Positions 40,773 to 52,274 of a DNA stretch of 64,000 nt are shown piece by piece (position 1 is the stretch's first letter; each line of letters begins with the position of its first letter). Location of the stretch: assembly GCA_963680875.1 (NCBI GenBank), contig OY804589.1, positions 4,154,001 to 4,218,000 of the forward strand, in the 5' to 3' direction. The notes under the pieces are model-generated. The model had not been told where the DNA came from and made no database searches. It worked only from the letters and a program-made list of their open reading frames with translations. This DNA is from Bathymodiolus brooksi (lineage: Eukaryota > Mollusca > Bivalvia > Mytilida > Modiolidae). The position numbers and the translations under genes are program-made.

Positions 40773-42022
40773 ACTAGAGGCTCAGGTGAGCCTGTATCGC
40801 TCACCTGACATAAATAAGAATGGTTGCATGCCGAATACATCTAAGTTGCTATTCAAATCCCATAGGGTTCTATGTTAAAACTATGTCTGCTCATGGCAGC
40901 CATCTTGGATGGGGGTCGTGGTCACCGGACACAAATTTGAAAGTATACTACCCAAGGACCATCCATGCCATGTTTGCTTTAAATTGGCTGACTGGTTTCA
41001 GAGGAGAAGATTTTTAGACAATTTTCCCATAGGGTCCTATGTTAAAACTGTCCTCTGATGGTGGCCATTTTGGACCCAGATCGGAGTCACTGAACACCTA
41101 AGGACCATCGATGACATGCTTGCTATATTGGCTTACTGGTTTCAAAGGAGAAGATTTTAAAACATGTTTCCCATAGGGTCCTATGTTAAAACTATGTCCA
41201 CAGAACGTGGCCATCTTGAATGGAGGTAAGGGTCACCGGCAACAATTTTGAAAAGTGACCACTTAAGGACCACCCATGCCATGTTTGCTTTAAATTGGCT
41301 TACTGGTTTCAGAGGAGAAGATTTTTAAACATATCTCCCATAGGGTCCTATGTTAAAACTATATCCGCTGATGGTTGCCATCATGGATGGAGGTCTGGGT
41401 CACTGGATGTAATTTTGAAAGTTGACCATTTAAGGACCATTCATGCCATGTTTACTTTAAATTAGCTCACTGGTTTCAGAGGAAAATTCTTTTAAACATT
41501 TTTCCCATAGTGTCCCATGTTAAAACTATGTCCGCTGACGGCGGCCATCATGGATGGAGGTCGGGGTCACAGGACATAATTTTGAAAGTTGACCACCTAA
41601 GGACCATTCATGCCATGTTTGCTTTAAATTGACTTACTGGTTTCAGAGGAGAAGACTTTTAAACATTGTTTCCATAGGGTCCTATGTTAAATTTAAGTCG
41701 AGTCATGGCGGCCATCTTGAATTTCTGATCGGCAAACGATTCAAAAGTTTAGTACAGGACCACCCAATGATCATTCCTGCAAAGCCACAATTCAATTGGC
41801 TTGGTGGTTTCTGACAAGAAGATTTTTAAAATTTCAGCCAATGAGAACACATGGACCCTGGCAAGCCTGGCAGCGGACTATCCAGTGAACATTTCTGGCA
41901 AGTTTGGCTCAATTCTGTTCAGTGGTTTCAGAGAAGGAGATTTAAATGTGAAAAGCTAAAAGACGGACGACGGATGCTTAACCATGACAAAAGCTCACAT
42001 GGCCTATGGCCAGGTGAGCTAA
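40773..42022 (+). mobile_element. Repeat-cored non-autonomous element A (pearl/Helitron-like), ~155-bp internal repeats
   Basis: The element begins ACTAGAGGCTC with a hairpin (CAGGTGAGC and GCTCACCTG) and ends with AGCTCACATGGCC, TAT, GGCCAGGTGAGCT, then AA. Between them are about seven units containing CCCATAGGGTCCTATGTTAA, a GGCGGCCATCTTGGAT-like block and GGTTTCAGAGGAGAAGATTT. A GACGGACGACGGA stretch precedes the 3' hairpin. This layout (distinct ends around a tandem core) resembles 'pearl' elements of bivalves, later linked to Helitrons; class assignment is tentative. Confidence 0.75.
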
Positions 42023-42023
42023 T

Positions 42024-42127
42024 AAAAGGGAAGATAATTAACAAATATATTTAATACAGGTTATTACAGTACACAATGATGAATCTCTGGTGTCAAGACC
42101 TGCAGCTAAGAGACATACCTCATATAT
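42024..42127. other. Spacer with a partial copy of the first death-domain exon boundary
   Basis: Positions 42084-42118 repeat, on the minus strand, the acceptor and first bases of the exon at 38532 (CTGCAG|GTCTTGACACCA versus CTACAG|GTCTTGACACCA). Similarity stops soon after, so this is a non-functional duplicate. Part of the spacer (CATTACAGTATACAATG type) is repeated near 44604-44622. Confidence 0.65.
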
Positions 42128-44532
42128 ACTAGAGGATCAGCACTGAGCTGAGCCTGTGTCGCTCACCTTTCATTCTGCTATGAGGAAACTTAATACAGAA
42201 CCTTCCATATGTGCTTTCCACCAAATTTCAGCTCATTTTGGCCAAGCCGTTTCAGAGAAGAAGATTTTTAGAAATCGACCAATCTAAAACAAGAATTTCC
42301 TGTGGCAGCCATGTTTGTTAATGGATCAAAACGAAGTGAGCAATCTCTATAGAGGACCTTCCATAGATGCTTCATACCAAGTTTCATATCATTTGGCAAT
42401 GCTGGTTTCAGAGGAAAATCTGTTTTAGAAATCGACCAATAAGAAACAAGAATTGCCTATGTATGATGACCATATTTGTAAACGGTTCAAAATAGAATGA
42501 GCAATTCCCATAGAGGACCTTCCACAGATGCTTCCTACCACGTTTCGGTCCATTTAGCCAAGCTGTTTCAGAGTAGAAGATTTTTAGAAATCGACCAATC
42601 AGAAACAAGAATTGCCTGTGGTGGCCATGTTTGTTAATGGATCGGGACTAATTGAGCAATCTTCATAGTGACCCTTCCATAGATGTTTCCTACCAAGTTT
42701 CGGTTCATTTGGCAAAGCGGTTTCAGAGGAGAAGATTTTTTTTAGAAATCAACCAATCAGAAACAAGAATTGTCTGTGGTGGCCATGTTTGTTAATGGAT
42801 TGGGACAAAATGAATAATCGTAACAGAGGATTTTCCATAGATGCTTCCTACCAAGTTTCGGTTCATTTGGCCAAAGGGTTTCAGAGGAAAAGAATCTAAA
42901 AAATCAGCCAATCAGAAAAAAGAATCGCCTGTGGCGGCCATGTTTGATAACGGATTGGGACGGATTGTGCAATTTTTTTTACAGAGGACCTTCCATAGAT
43001 GCTTCATACCAAGTTTCTGATCATTTGGCCAAGCGGTTTCAGAGGAGAAGATTTTTAGAAATCGACCAATCAGAAACAAGAATTGCCTATAATGGCCATG
43101 TTTATTAATGGATCAAAATGGAATGAGCAATTCCCATAGAGGACCTTCCATAGATGCTTCCTACCACGTTTCGGTCCATTTAGCCAAGCTGTTTCAGAGT
43201 AGAAGATTTTTAGAAATCGACCAATCAGAAACAACAATTGCCTGTGGTGGCCATGTTTGTTAATGGATCGAGACTAAATGAGCAATCTTTATAGAGAACC
43301 TTCCATAGATGCTTCCTGCCAAGTTTCGGTTCATTTGGCAGAATGGATTCAGAGGAGAAGATTTTTTAGAAATCAACCAATCAGAAACAAGAATTGTCTG
43401 TGGTGGCCATGTTTGTTAATGGTTCGGGACGAAATGAGCAATCGTAATAGAGGAGTTTCCATTGATGCTTCATACCAAGTTTCGGTTCATATGGCCAAAC
43501 GGTTTCAGAGGAGAAGAATATAAAAAATCAGCCAATCAGAAAAAAGAATCGCCTGTGGCGGCCATGTTTGGTAACGGATCGGGGCGGAATGAGCAATCTT
43601 TATACAGGACCTTCCATAGATGCTTCCTACCAAGCTTCGGATCATTTGGCTTAGCGGTTTCAGAGGAAAAGATTTTTAGAAATCGACCTATCAGAAACAA
43701 GAATTGCTTGTGGCGGCTGTTTGTCAATGGATCAGGACGAAATTAGCACTCGTTATAGAGGACCGCCCATAGAGGCACCCTACCAAGTTTCGTTTCATTT
43801 GGCAAAGCGGTTTCAGAGGAGAAGATTTTTTAGAAATCAACCAATCAGAAACACTATTTGTCTATGGCGGCCATGTTTGCTAATGGATCGGGACGAAAAG
43901 AGCAATCGTAACAGAGGACTTTCCATAGATGCTTCCTACCAAGTTTCGGTTCATTTGGCGAAATGGTTTCAGAGAAGAAGAATCTAAAAAATCAGCCAAT
44001 CAGAAACAAGAACCGCCTGTGGTGGCCATATTTGTAATGGATCGGGACGGAATGAACAATCTTTAAATAGGACCTTCCATAAATGCTTCCTACCAAGTTT
44101 CGGTTCATTTGGACAAGAGGTTTCAGAGGAGAAGATTTTTTAAGATCGACCTATCAGAAACAAGAATTGCCTGTTGTGGCCATGTTTGTTAGAAGATCGG
44201 AACTAAATGAGCAATCTTTATAGAGGACCTTCCAATGATGCTTCCTACCAAGTTTTGATTCATTTGGCCAGGCAGTTTCAGAGGAGAAGTTTTTTTTAGA
44301 AATCAACCAATCAGAAACAAGAATGGCCTGTGGCGGCCATGTTTGTAAACATATAGGGATGAAATGAGCAACATTTATAGAGAACCTTCCATAGATGCTT
44401 CCTACCAAGTTTCGGTTCATTTGGCCAAGCAGTTTCAGAGGAGAAGATTAAAATGTGAAAAGTTAACGGACGACAGACGACGGACGTCAAGTGATGGCAA
44501 AAGCTCACGTTGCCTTTGGCAAGGTGAGATAA
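42128..44532 (+). mobile_element. Repeat-cored non-autonomous element B, ~165-bp internal repeats
   Basis: Begins ACTAGAGGATCAG with a TCGCTCACCT block and ends GCAAAAGCTCAC, GTTGCCTTTGGCAAGG, TGAGATAA after a GACGACAGACGACGGACG stretch, matching the ends of element A. The core has about 14 units containing ATCGACCAATCAGAAACAAG, GGCGGCCATGTTTGTTAA, GACCTTCCATAGATGCTTCC and AAGTTTCGGTTCATTTGGC. Open frames on both strands come from the repeat and lack independent support. Confidence 0.78.
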
Positions 44533-44866
44533 AAAGGGGATATATATATATCTATTTATATATATCAAATATAAAAGGGGAGATAATTTATACTTTATTC
44601 AGGTCATTACAGTATACAATGTCTGACGAATATATAATAAGATAATTACAGATTTCATTTCTGGTTTTCTCAATGCTTTATTTATTGTTTGTTTGTACTG
44701 TTGATTAAGGTCAAGGATTGTAGAATACACATGACAATATACAAAAACTGAGTATTGAACGAAATGGAGAGCTTATGTTACATATTACAATATTAGTGTA
44801 TGTAGATTGAGCAATATTTTACATTAAAAAAATGAGTCATGGGGTAAGCTAGAAATATATATACAA
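44533..44866. other. Spacer between elements B and C
   Basis: Contains (TA)n and one AAAGGGGAGATAAT motif (44552-44592), then about 270 bp of AT-rich sequence. No exon recognised. Confidence 0.5.
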
Positions 44867-46435
44867 ACTAGAGGCCCCTTTACTCTGTAACTGATCACCT
44901 AGTTTTCTAGTTCACTTCTAAATTTTGTTTAATGAACTTTCTACTAACAGTAATGCCAGCCATTTTGGATGGAGGATAGAATTTGGTAGTGTCAAACAGG
45001 ATATTGAAAGTGAGCCATACAAATATCATTTCAGCTCAGATTTCTGGACAGAAGATTTTAATATGATCCTTGTTTTCTAAAAATATGTAAATTCGGTATA
45101 AATCAGTTGAAAGAAAAGAAAACAAATCATATGAAAACTCTGATCATATTTTCTACAACCCATTGTAATTTAGCTGCAGTTAAGATATGAGAACATGTCG
45201 ACTGAGAATAATGCAGAAATAGATAAATCAATTGATCTGTTTAAAATGGCTGCCATGTTGAATATCATGCGGGAATGTCGGACACAATATTGAGTGGGGA
45301 TCACACAAGGACCATCTCAGATAAATGTGGTGTAATTATGCTTAGCTGTTTCACAGGAAACCATTTAAATGTGAAATTCTATCGAGATATGCCTAAATTT
45401 GTATTGCCCCTTCCGTATTCTCTAACGCTTATTCGTATGGTCGGTATAAATAGACTGAAAGGGAAAAAAAACCCACCAAATCCCCATAATATATGTTAAA
45501 TTAGTTATTGCCATGTAGCTGCAGCTAAATTTGTGCTGATTTTGACAAATGATAAAACAGCAATTGACAATTAAAGAATTTTCTATGTTTAGTAACAGTC
45601 GTCATCCTCAATGGCGGATGGGATTTGACACAATTTTGAAAGGAAACCACTCATGGACAATCCCAACCAAATTTGGTTTAATTTGCTTCAGTGGGTATAG
45701 GGAAGATTTAAATGTGATCTGTTATCAAGAGTGAGTGAGTACTTGTTTTTTAACGACAACTCAGTAATTTTTCTGCTATGTCATGACGAGAACAATTTTT
45801 TTTTTTTAATGAGATGATGATGAGATCTGCTTTGTACTAGACCAACACGCTTAGTTGCTTTTTTTAGTGCTAGCTCACTGAAACAACAGTCCGCGGATAG
45901 ACATGTTGCCCCACTCAGACACATTATCCTGATTCCGAGCCAACCAATCTTTGCTCTTTCTACTTAATGCTGCGTGCTTAGCGGAGAAGCAACATATAAC
46001 AATTTTTTAGTCTTTGGTTTGATACGACTGGGGATCGAACCCACGATCTACTGCACTCGAGGCGAGCACGCTAATGATTACACCATCGATGCGGTTATCT
46101 TTTAACAAAATATGCTTAATTTGCATATTCAATATAAATCAGCTGAAAGAAAATGTTCACAGAAAAACTCAGACTATATGTTAAAATAGTCAATGCCATG
46201 TACCGTTAAAATTTGAGTTAATTTTGATATAAGATAATGCAGCAATGGAGAAATGTCTATTTTTAGTAACAGCATCCATCTTGAAAACAGGGCGGGGCTG
46301 TCAGACAAAATGTTGAAAGAGACCCATCCCTGCCAGGCTTAGTTTCACTTGGTTAGGTCATTTCAGAGGAGACGATATAAAAGTGAAGTCTTACGACGTA
46401 CGAAGGACGGACGCCAAGTCAGCCAGGTGAGCTAA
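44867..46435 (+). mobile_element. Repeat-cored element C, degenerate, interrupted by a SINE
   Basis: Begins ACTAGAGGCCCC and ends GACGTACGAAGGACGGACGC, then AGCCAGGTGAGCTAA, like elements A and B. The core has a few diverged units with AGCCATTTTGGATGGAGGA-type blocks spaced a few hundred bp apart (near 44958, 45249, 45612, 46270). A SINE occupies 45730-46096. It is the oldest looking of the three head-to-tail copies. Confidence 0.65.
45730..46096 (-). mobile_element. tRNA-derived SINE inside element C, minus strand
   Basis: Same family as 40112-40485: tail (GAGT)n at 45730-45740 on the plus strand, shared body, and a tRNA-like head ending GATGCGGTTA. B-box reads GGGTTCGATCCCC on the minus strand. 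It splits element C and so inserted later. Confidence 0.82.
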
Positions 46436-46496
46436 AAACATAAAATGATTTGTTTCTAAATTATAATAAAAAATTGCCTGCAAACCTGTTATTACA

Positions 46497-46511
46497 TGTG
46501 TGTGTGTGTGA
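46497..46511. repeat. (TG)n microsatellite
   Basis: Short TGTGTGTGTGTGTG run inside the small intron between the first death-domain exon and the 31-nt microexon. Confidence 0.8.
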
Positions 46512-46537
46512 CTAAAACAATAGTATACATTTATTTG

Positions 46538-46580
46538 CACATCTTTCATCACAAAAGACACATGTCTTGTGTCTAAGATT
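46538..46580 (-). pseudogene. Decayed duplicate of the 31-nt microexon
   Basis: On the minus strand it reads ATCTTAG|ACACAAGACATGTGT, matching the acceptor and start of the functional microexon at 46626, followed by GATGAAAGATGTGCAA. The donor GT is replaced by AT (CAAATAA), so it could not be used as an equivalent exon. Confidence 0.65.
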
Positions 46581-46595
46581 AAACTATAAAATTAC

Positions 46596-46626
46596 CTGTA
46601 CATTCTCCATCACACGTGTCTTGTGT
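46596..46626 (-). CDS. ROCO 31-nt microexon (linker)
   Basis: The acceptor reads ATAATTTTAG and the donor reads ACAG|GTAATT. Length 31 nt changes phase from 0 to 1, exactly what is needed to connect the COR exon (exit phase 0) to the first death-domain exon (two-nt start). It encodes TQDTCDGECT plus the first base of a Gly codon. No domain is recognisable; it is a short linker with two Cys. A decayed copy of the acceptor and exon lies at 46538-46580. The call rests on splice signals, phase and position, without transcript support. Confidence 0.72.
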
Positions 46627-47003
46627 CTAAAATTATAATGTAGAATATAATAACAACACATTCCTAGTAAATTAATACAATCACAAATATGTTAAGATTT
46701 AATATCAACACATGTTAACTGGTTTCAAAGAAGACTTTTATTATTTTCCATATGGTTCTGTATATGTGTATACTATGAACACGTGTTCATATGTCTACAT
46801 TATGTTTACATTGTATCTAATTGGTTGGTATTTTATTGTCACCTGTTAAAGTAACATTTTCCATGATATTTTCATGTTAAAAAGTTACCCACTAAATTGA
46901 AGGATTTTGTCATTCGAGCTTCACCATTCATCAAGCACAGTACTAGATAAACACAGTTATTTATTGTTTAATAAACATTTAATATAAAATAAAATAGCTT
47001 ACA
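46627..47003. other. AT-rich intron DNA between microexon and SINE
   Basis: No repeat family or exon recognised in this stretch. Confidence 0.5.
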
Positions 47004-47013
47004 GTGCAGTCGT

Positions 47014-47278
47014 TTGTTTGTTTGTTTCTTTGATGGTGTTTAATGCCACTTTCAATAATATTTCAGTTATATCGTGGCGATCAGTTTTATTAGTGGAGGA
47101 AACCGGAGGACCCGGAGAAAACCACTGACCTCTCGCAAGTCACTGACAAACTTTATCACAAAATGTTGTACACCTCACCCTGATCGAGATTCAAACTCAC
47201 ATCAGTGGTGATAGGAGCTGATTGCATAGGTAGTTGTAAATCCAACTACCATACGATCACGGCCACGACGGCCTCTCT
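47014..47278 (-). mobile_element. Second-family tRNA-derived SINE with 10-bp target duplication
   Basis: A 265-bp element flanked by the direct repeat GTGCAGTCGT (47004-47013 and 47279-47288). On the minus strand it starts AGAGGCCGTCGTGGCCGTG, has a B-box-like GAGTTTGAATCTCGATC, and ends in (CAAA)n. Its tail shares the GATATAACTGAAATATT block with the other SINE family, but head and middle differ. Confidence 0.88.
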
Positions 47279-47451
47279 GTGCAGTCGTAGCGAGCTGATA
47301 TACCAAATACAGGCTTATGAGTTTTCGTTTTAAATGATTTATGTCCAGTTGAAATATTGAATAAGAACAAAATCAGTGTTTATTTACTGTTTCTATGAAT
47401 TTGGAAAAAATACAATAAAAAATAATGAAACTTAATGAACATCAAATTTAC

Positions 47452-48684
47452 CTTGTCAAATATCCAGAAAAATGGAAACTTTGTTTTGTGTGTCTTCTTA
47501 TTCTTACATATCCATGATTCCTGTCTTGGTTTTACTTTTGGAACTGATATATAACACACTCCTGTGTCGCACCATTCTCCGACTTCTTTTTCATACAAAT
47601 TTGATACCTCGGATGTAGATTTTCCGAAATTTTTGTGATAGAACTTGAGTACATTTTCCAATGTGAATGTTAAGCATTCTTGTACATTGGATGCAATGTT
47701 TGGTGATATAAACTGCTTTGTGTCTTTGTTTATTAAGTAGATAATGATTTTATTATCTTTTACCGAAATATGCAACTCATTTACTCTATCAATACAAAGA
47801 ATTGCAGCTTGATGATACAAACAAACACCTGGCGTTTCCTTTAAAGGCCAAACATTCATTGCAGCACCAATTAACTTAAAAGACAAGGCAGCAGGGATGG
47901 ACGATTTTAAAAGTTTGTAAGATAAGCATATCATCCTATCTTTCTTTGATTTATAATCAATGTCTGGTAGTTTACGTCTTACTATGCATGGTACAAGGTA
48001 TGACTGGACAATAGACTTCTGTTCTTGGCTATAGCGTTTTGGTTCCACAAGAATGTCTAGGTGAACCAGGACTTGTATTATAAACTCCTTCAGGTCATTG
48101 CTTGGCATGCGTTGGTCAACTTCCTTCTGTGACCAAAGCTTGAGTAAATTTTTTTTGGCGATTTCTCCTGTATTAATCATAGTACATAGAATATCTCGCA
48201 GGCTTTCATCATCGGGCCAGAAATGTTCATCTGTGATGAAAGATCTTAAGATATTTACCATTGATTGTGGCTGTACAATTATGAATTTCTCAAGTCCATG
48301 ATGGTCAAAATATAAAATTTTGCCTAAGGAATGTTGAGATTTTAAGAAATGCTCAATTTGTGGATCAGTAAGCGCAAGGTCCTCATTACTTCTATTCAGG
48401 GCTGTTAGTTCTTCTTTTGAAATTAGGGTCTTATTTTGTGACCTCATCTCAGATAGTTGTAGATCCAGTGGGACCCAAGATATAGGCATTCTTTTACCCC
48501 ATGACTTTTGTCTAAATGCTACCCCAACTAGCTTGGTCTTCAGTCGATCGATTTCAGGGTCATTTTTATCTTTTCCATTTATAAAAAAGATGTCATCGAA
48601 TATTATGCGCTTATGTTGTTCATGATTTTGAAACATTTCTTGAAGGTCTTTGGTCAACTTTTTGCTCCTGTCAATACGATCTTT
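47452..48684 (-). CDS. ROCO exon: end of Roc and COR domain
   Basis: This is the largest exon, 1233 nt (411 codons), phase 0 at both ends. The acceptor has a pyrimidine-rich tract ending TTTACAG at 48685-48691; the donor is GACAAG|GTAAAT. The open frame runs on to 47380 past the donor, and those extra residues are intronic. The first 60 residues finish Roc: a helix, then the strand IFFINGKD, then DPEI and a helix. Next come COR hallmarks: SWGKRMPISWVPL, an HSLGKILYF strand, FIIVQPQSMVNIL, SYLVPCIVRRKLP, a SFKLIGA helix, and an ILCIDRVNELHISV beta hairpin. COR mediates dimerisation and couples nucleotide state to effectors. A Cys/Trp-rich tail (QESWICKNK) follows before the donor. Similarity is to metazoan MFHAS1/DAPK-class ROCO proteins; no ortholog name can be assigned. 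Confidence 0.93.
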
Positions 48685-49226
48685 CTGTAAATGAAGAAAA
48701 TATAAATCAATAGATCTCGGCTAATGAAGGAGCATAAAAGTCCGACATTGAACAGGACCTGCCTATTGTGGTCCCTGAATACCATTTAAGTATGGCTCCA
48801 TCTAAGAATCATGCAAAATAAAGAAAACGTGATTTACCTTATGTCATCAATTCACTCAATATTTTGCTATATGACATATTCAGAGTAAAAATAAATGTAT
48901 ATTCAAAGACAAGTGTTTATTTATGCTATTTTTTGCTATTATGCCCATATTAAAATCAGTATTGTCACATTTTGTTTACTAATAAAGTATAGTAAAAAGG
49001 TTGGATATCAGAACACATACATTGTATCTGCTGTGAACAGGTTATTTGTAATAAACTATAGAGTACAATGAAAAATATTGGATCTCCTCTACATTATATA
49101 AATCTTTTTCATGTGTAGCCTAGTGTCAATTTTTTTTTATTTTAGTTTTAAATTAACTGCTCCAAATCACAATTCCAAGAACGACATTCGCAGTTTTATA
49201 TTTTAAAAATCATATATATGGTTATT
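48685..49226. other. Intron DNA with one inverted-repeat partner at 48784-48812
   Basis: Otherwise AT-rich with no exon. The segment AAGTATGGCTCCATCTAAGA and following ATCATGCA matches, in inverted orientation, 57368-57395. Confidence 0.55.
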
Positions 49227-49235
49227 ATATTTTAC

Positions 49236-50486
49236 GGGGCCGTAGCTATAATCCGACAATCCGATAATCCGACAAATGCTTTAAACTGATGAAAGTTTTG
49301 AAAAATAATTTGGCCAAAAATGATATATTCGTAATTTCAGGATATGGGCCATTCATTTGTATACGCCCGTCAAAATACGGGTTTATTATGGCATACCGCT
49401 GTTCGTCCGTCCGTCCACGCCTCGTACGATAACATCTCTCACTTGTTCCCTCTTTTACTGATAGGTCACGTCGTGACATACATTGTATTGATAAAAGGGG
49501 GAGCAAGTGAGATTGTGTGATTTTAGTCAATTTGGAAAATGCCAGTTTTCATATGGTATATACAATTAATTGGTTTAAAAAATGCCAGCATATTAATTAC
49601 TGTTCTCACGCTGAGCAACTGACCTTCAATTGTCATAAAGGGGGCGCATCATGGCACAGTTGTTTATTTTATCATATTCCGATGCTGTTTCTTTCTGTGA
49701 TATAAGGGGTCACTTAGGGAAAATTCCTTCAATTGTAACTTTTTATATATATGCGCTTGTCGTAGAAGGCGACTATAGCAGGGTCACCCGTCGGAATCCC
49801 GGGGAATATAAATAGGACCAACTTGTCGTCGGAAGAGACAGAAAAACAAGTTCCCGTGTTAAGTCGTTGCCCATGTTGACCCATCCCAGAGTCCCCTCTT
49901 TCTGATTTTTTGTTTACAAACTTTTCTCATCCTGAATATGACTGAAATATTGCTTGCTGGACCTTAAGCAATCAATCAATCAATTCGCACACTTTATTGT
50001 ATCCAGCTCTATTGATGTGTCGACATTGCTTTTTAACATAAATATTGCATGATAAAGGGCGGGGGACACTGGTACGCTCTTCTTTTTGTCTTTTCCTTTT
50101 TTATTTTGTATTTCTTATTTTTTTGTATTCATTTATTTCATCTTTCTTTTCAATAGTGACTTTTCTTGGCTGGACTCGGCTACACACTACTTGAATAAAG
50201 CCTGAAGTAGTCGCTACTAAAATAATATACGGGATACTTACACTACCGGTTCATCACGACTGGATCCAGGTTTTTATGGAATCCGTGTTGTTCATATATG
50301 TGTTTTTTGAGTTCTTGTGTGGCCCTGCCAATTGTTTGTCCGTCTATGATATCGTGTTTCCGATGTTCTGGACCTTTCTTTGGTGAGTAAACGGTTCGGT
50401 TTCTGGCCCCATATTACACATGTTATAGTGTTAACTTTCAAAGAAATAAAGCATTTGTCGGACTATCGGATTATAGGTCGGACCCC
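49236..50486. mobile_element. DNA transposon (non-autonomous) with 9-bp target duplication
   Basis: A 1251-bp element bounded by the direct repeat ATATTTTAC (49227-49235 and 50487-50495). Left end begins GGGGCCGTAGCTATAATCCG and right end is its near complement, both including TCCGACAAATGCTTTA-type blocks over about 45 bp. It encodes no recognisable transposase. A 9-bp duplication is typical of Mutator-like elements and possible for Merlin; the superfamily is not settled. A SINE is nested inside. Confidence 0.87.
49753..49985 (+). mobile_element. SINE nested in the 1251-bp DNA element
   Basis: Plus-strand element beginning GCGCTTGTCGTAGAAGGCGA, with a B-box-like GTCGGAATCCCGGGG, and ending GACTGAAATATTGCTTGCTG followed by (AATC)n. 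Its tail is shared with the SINEs at 40112 and 45730, in opposite orientation; its head is different. Left boundary is approximate. Confidence 0.72.
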
Positions 50487-50495
50487 ATATTTTAC

Positions 50496-52260
50496 ACAAG
50501 GAATGTCAACTATTTTAAAGTTTATAGTGTCTTAGCAGAGACTTTTTATCCTGGATTTATTACATTTTATGCGTATGCACCGTGTATATACATCATGGGC
50601 TTTTATGGATTATTATTAATATTTGTTTATGCTGCACTTGTAAATACTACACATGGTCTTATTGGATATGGGATGTGAAGATACAGAGGTAAGGTAAGGT
50701 TTAGTTGAACTTCAAAATGAATAACATTTTACTTATTTCAGGTTGTAAGTTAAATCTTTGGAGTCAAAATCTTTAATTATCTATTTTATTTTTAATTGGC
50801 TAAAATGGCAATACATTTTGATGATGAAATTGATTAATTTAATATTTTATCTGTTTATTTTCATTCTGTGCGAATGTTGTTTGTTTACCATTCATCACTT
50901 CCGGTTTTTCTCAAATATCACCTCACTGGACTGCTGTACTTTTAAGTGATTGGGAAATTTTGTTGTGACACATGCAAAATATAATATTTCACTTAGAAAT
51001 TATCCTGGAGATACAGAGCAGAAACTTTCTTCGGTAGTCTAATCTCAACGAGATTAGGTGTGTCGTAGAGTAGGACTTTTTACAACGAATCTGTCTCTTA
51101 ATGTAACAGTATGCACTTTATTTACGTCGTTGCAAACTCGTGGTAGACTTTCAGCAGAGTAAAAGTTGCATTCACCCTCAACATACAGGATATTATAGGC
51201 TCTCTTCTTTCCATAGGCAGATAATTTTGGAGGACTATGGTGTTTTGCTACCTGTTGAAATGGCATGTTTGCAATCTTTTTATTTCTATAATCACAAGAT
51301 AAAGATTTTTAAAAGTAAACTTTAATAGTTAAATTTACATAATAAAAATAATTTCTGAAAAATATAGCAAATTTACAGGATTGGATTGATTACTGTATAA
51401 TGTTTTGTTAATACATTTATATACAACATAAACATAGTGCCTACCTTGAAATATTAAGAGTATGGAGAGTCAGAAAATGTCTGATGTTCAGATTCGCATT
51501 GGATATCCTTGTGTGACATAACGCTGTTCATTTGCAACAGTACTAGTAATATCCATGATTTGCTTGAAATACAATACCGTTTATTGTTAGTTATCTGCTA
51601 ATTATGAAAATTATACCAAAGTTACACAATTGGAATTATCACTGTACAGGGGCATATAGCTAGTGCTAAATAAAGTGGACAGCTGCTGAGGGGTTGGTTC
51701 TCACCAAGATTTTGTTTAACTGTACGCAAAATGGTGCATTCTCCAGATGTTTAATAGTATCAAAGAAGGCATGACCAAGTACAATTTTAATTACCTAAGT
51801 TAACAAAGTATGTTTAAAATAGTTCAAAATCTGCTCTTCTTGCATTAGCAGAAACAAATACTGATAAGATCCCTGCTCAGATATGTGTTACTGGGTCGAA
51901 ACATTTGTTGTTTCATGAGCTATCAGAGCGAAACAATTATTAGTGTTGCATTCAGTTACAAACTATTGCGGTACGATTCTGATTGCTTATGATATTAATG
52001 ATCTCATCCTGGATATCAGGGGAAGTCTATTTTTGCCTGCTACTAGCACTGCATTGTAGCTATATGTTCAGCAAGTATTGGGTCACCCTGTGCCTTTGAA
52101 TTCATAATTATCATCAAATTACCTTGCTCCAGAGCATGACAGTGTACACTGCAATATTTTGTTTTCTTGATTTTCAACATGTCGGTTTTTCATTACTTGG
52201 ATCTTTTTAAATTCTGGGAGTTTGCAAATTATCAGTTCATCTACAGAATATTTGGATGTG
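50496..52260. other. AT-rich intron DNA, no gene recognised
   Basis: About 1.8 kb without tandem repeats or splice-bounded coding segments. A small palindrome, CTAATCTCAACGAGATTAG, lies at 51041-51059. Short open frames have no family signature. Confidence 0.5.
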
Positions 52261-52274
52261 ACCGAAAAGAAAAC

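Noticed and set aside
42084..42118. Additional 25-nt exon between COR and the first death domain
   Set aside because: Length and phase would fit, but the downstream donor (GTGTAC) is weak and the segment is a copy of the 38532 exon start. The 31-nt microexon at 46596 is better supported.
42408..44645. Many overlapping frames of 60-94 codons on both strands
   Set aside because: They follow the ~165-bp units of element B and occur equally on both strands, as expected of a repeat without coding function.
47380..47451. Continuation of the COR reading frame past the donor to a stop at 47380
   Set aside because: The tail is hydrophobic and low in complexity (LLYFFQ) and follows a good GTAAAT donor; it is more likely intron. 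An alternative short isoform ending here cannot be excluded.
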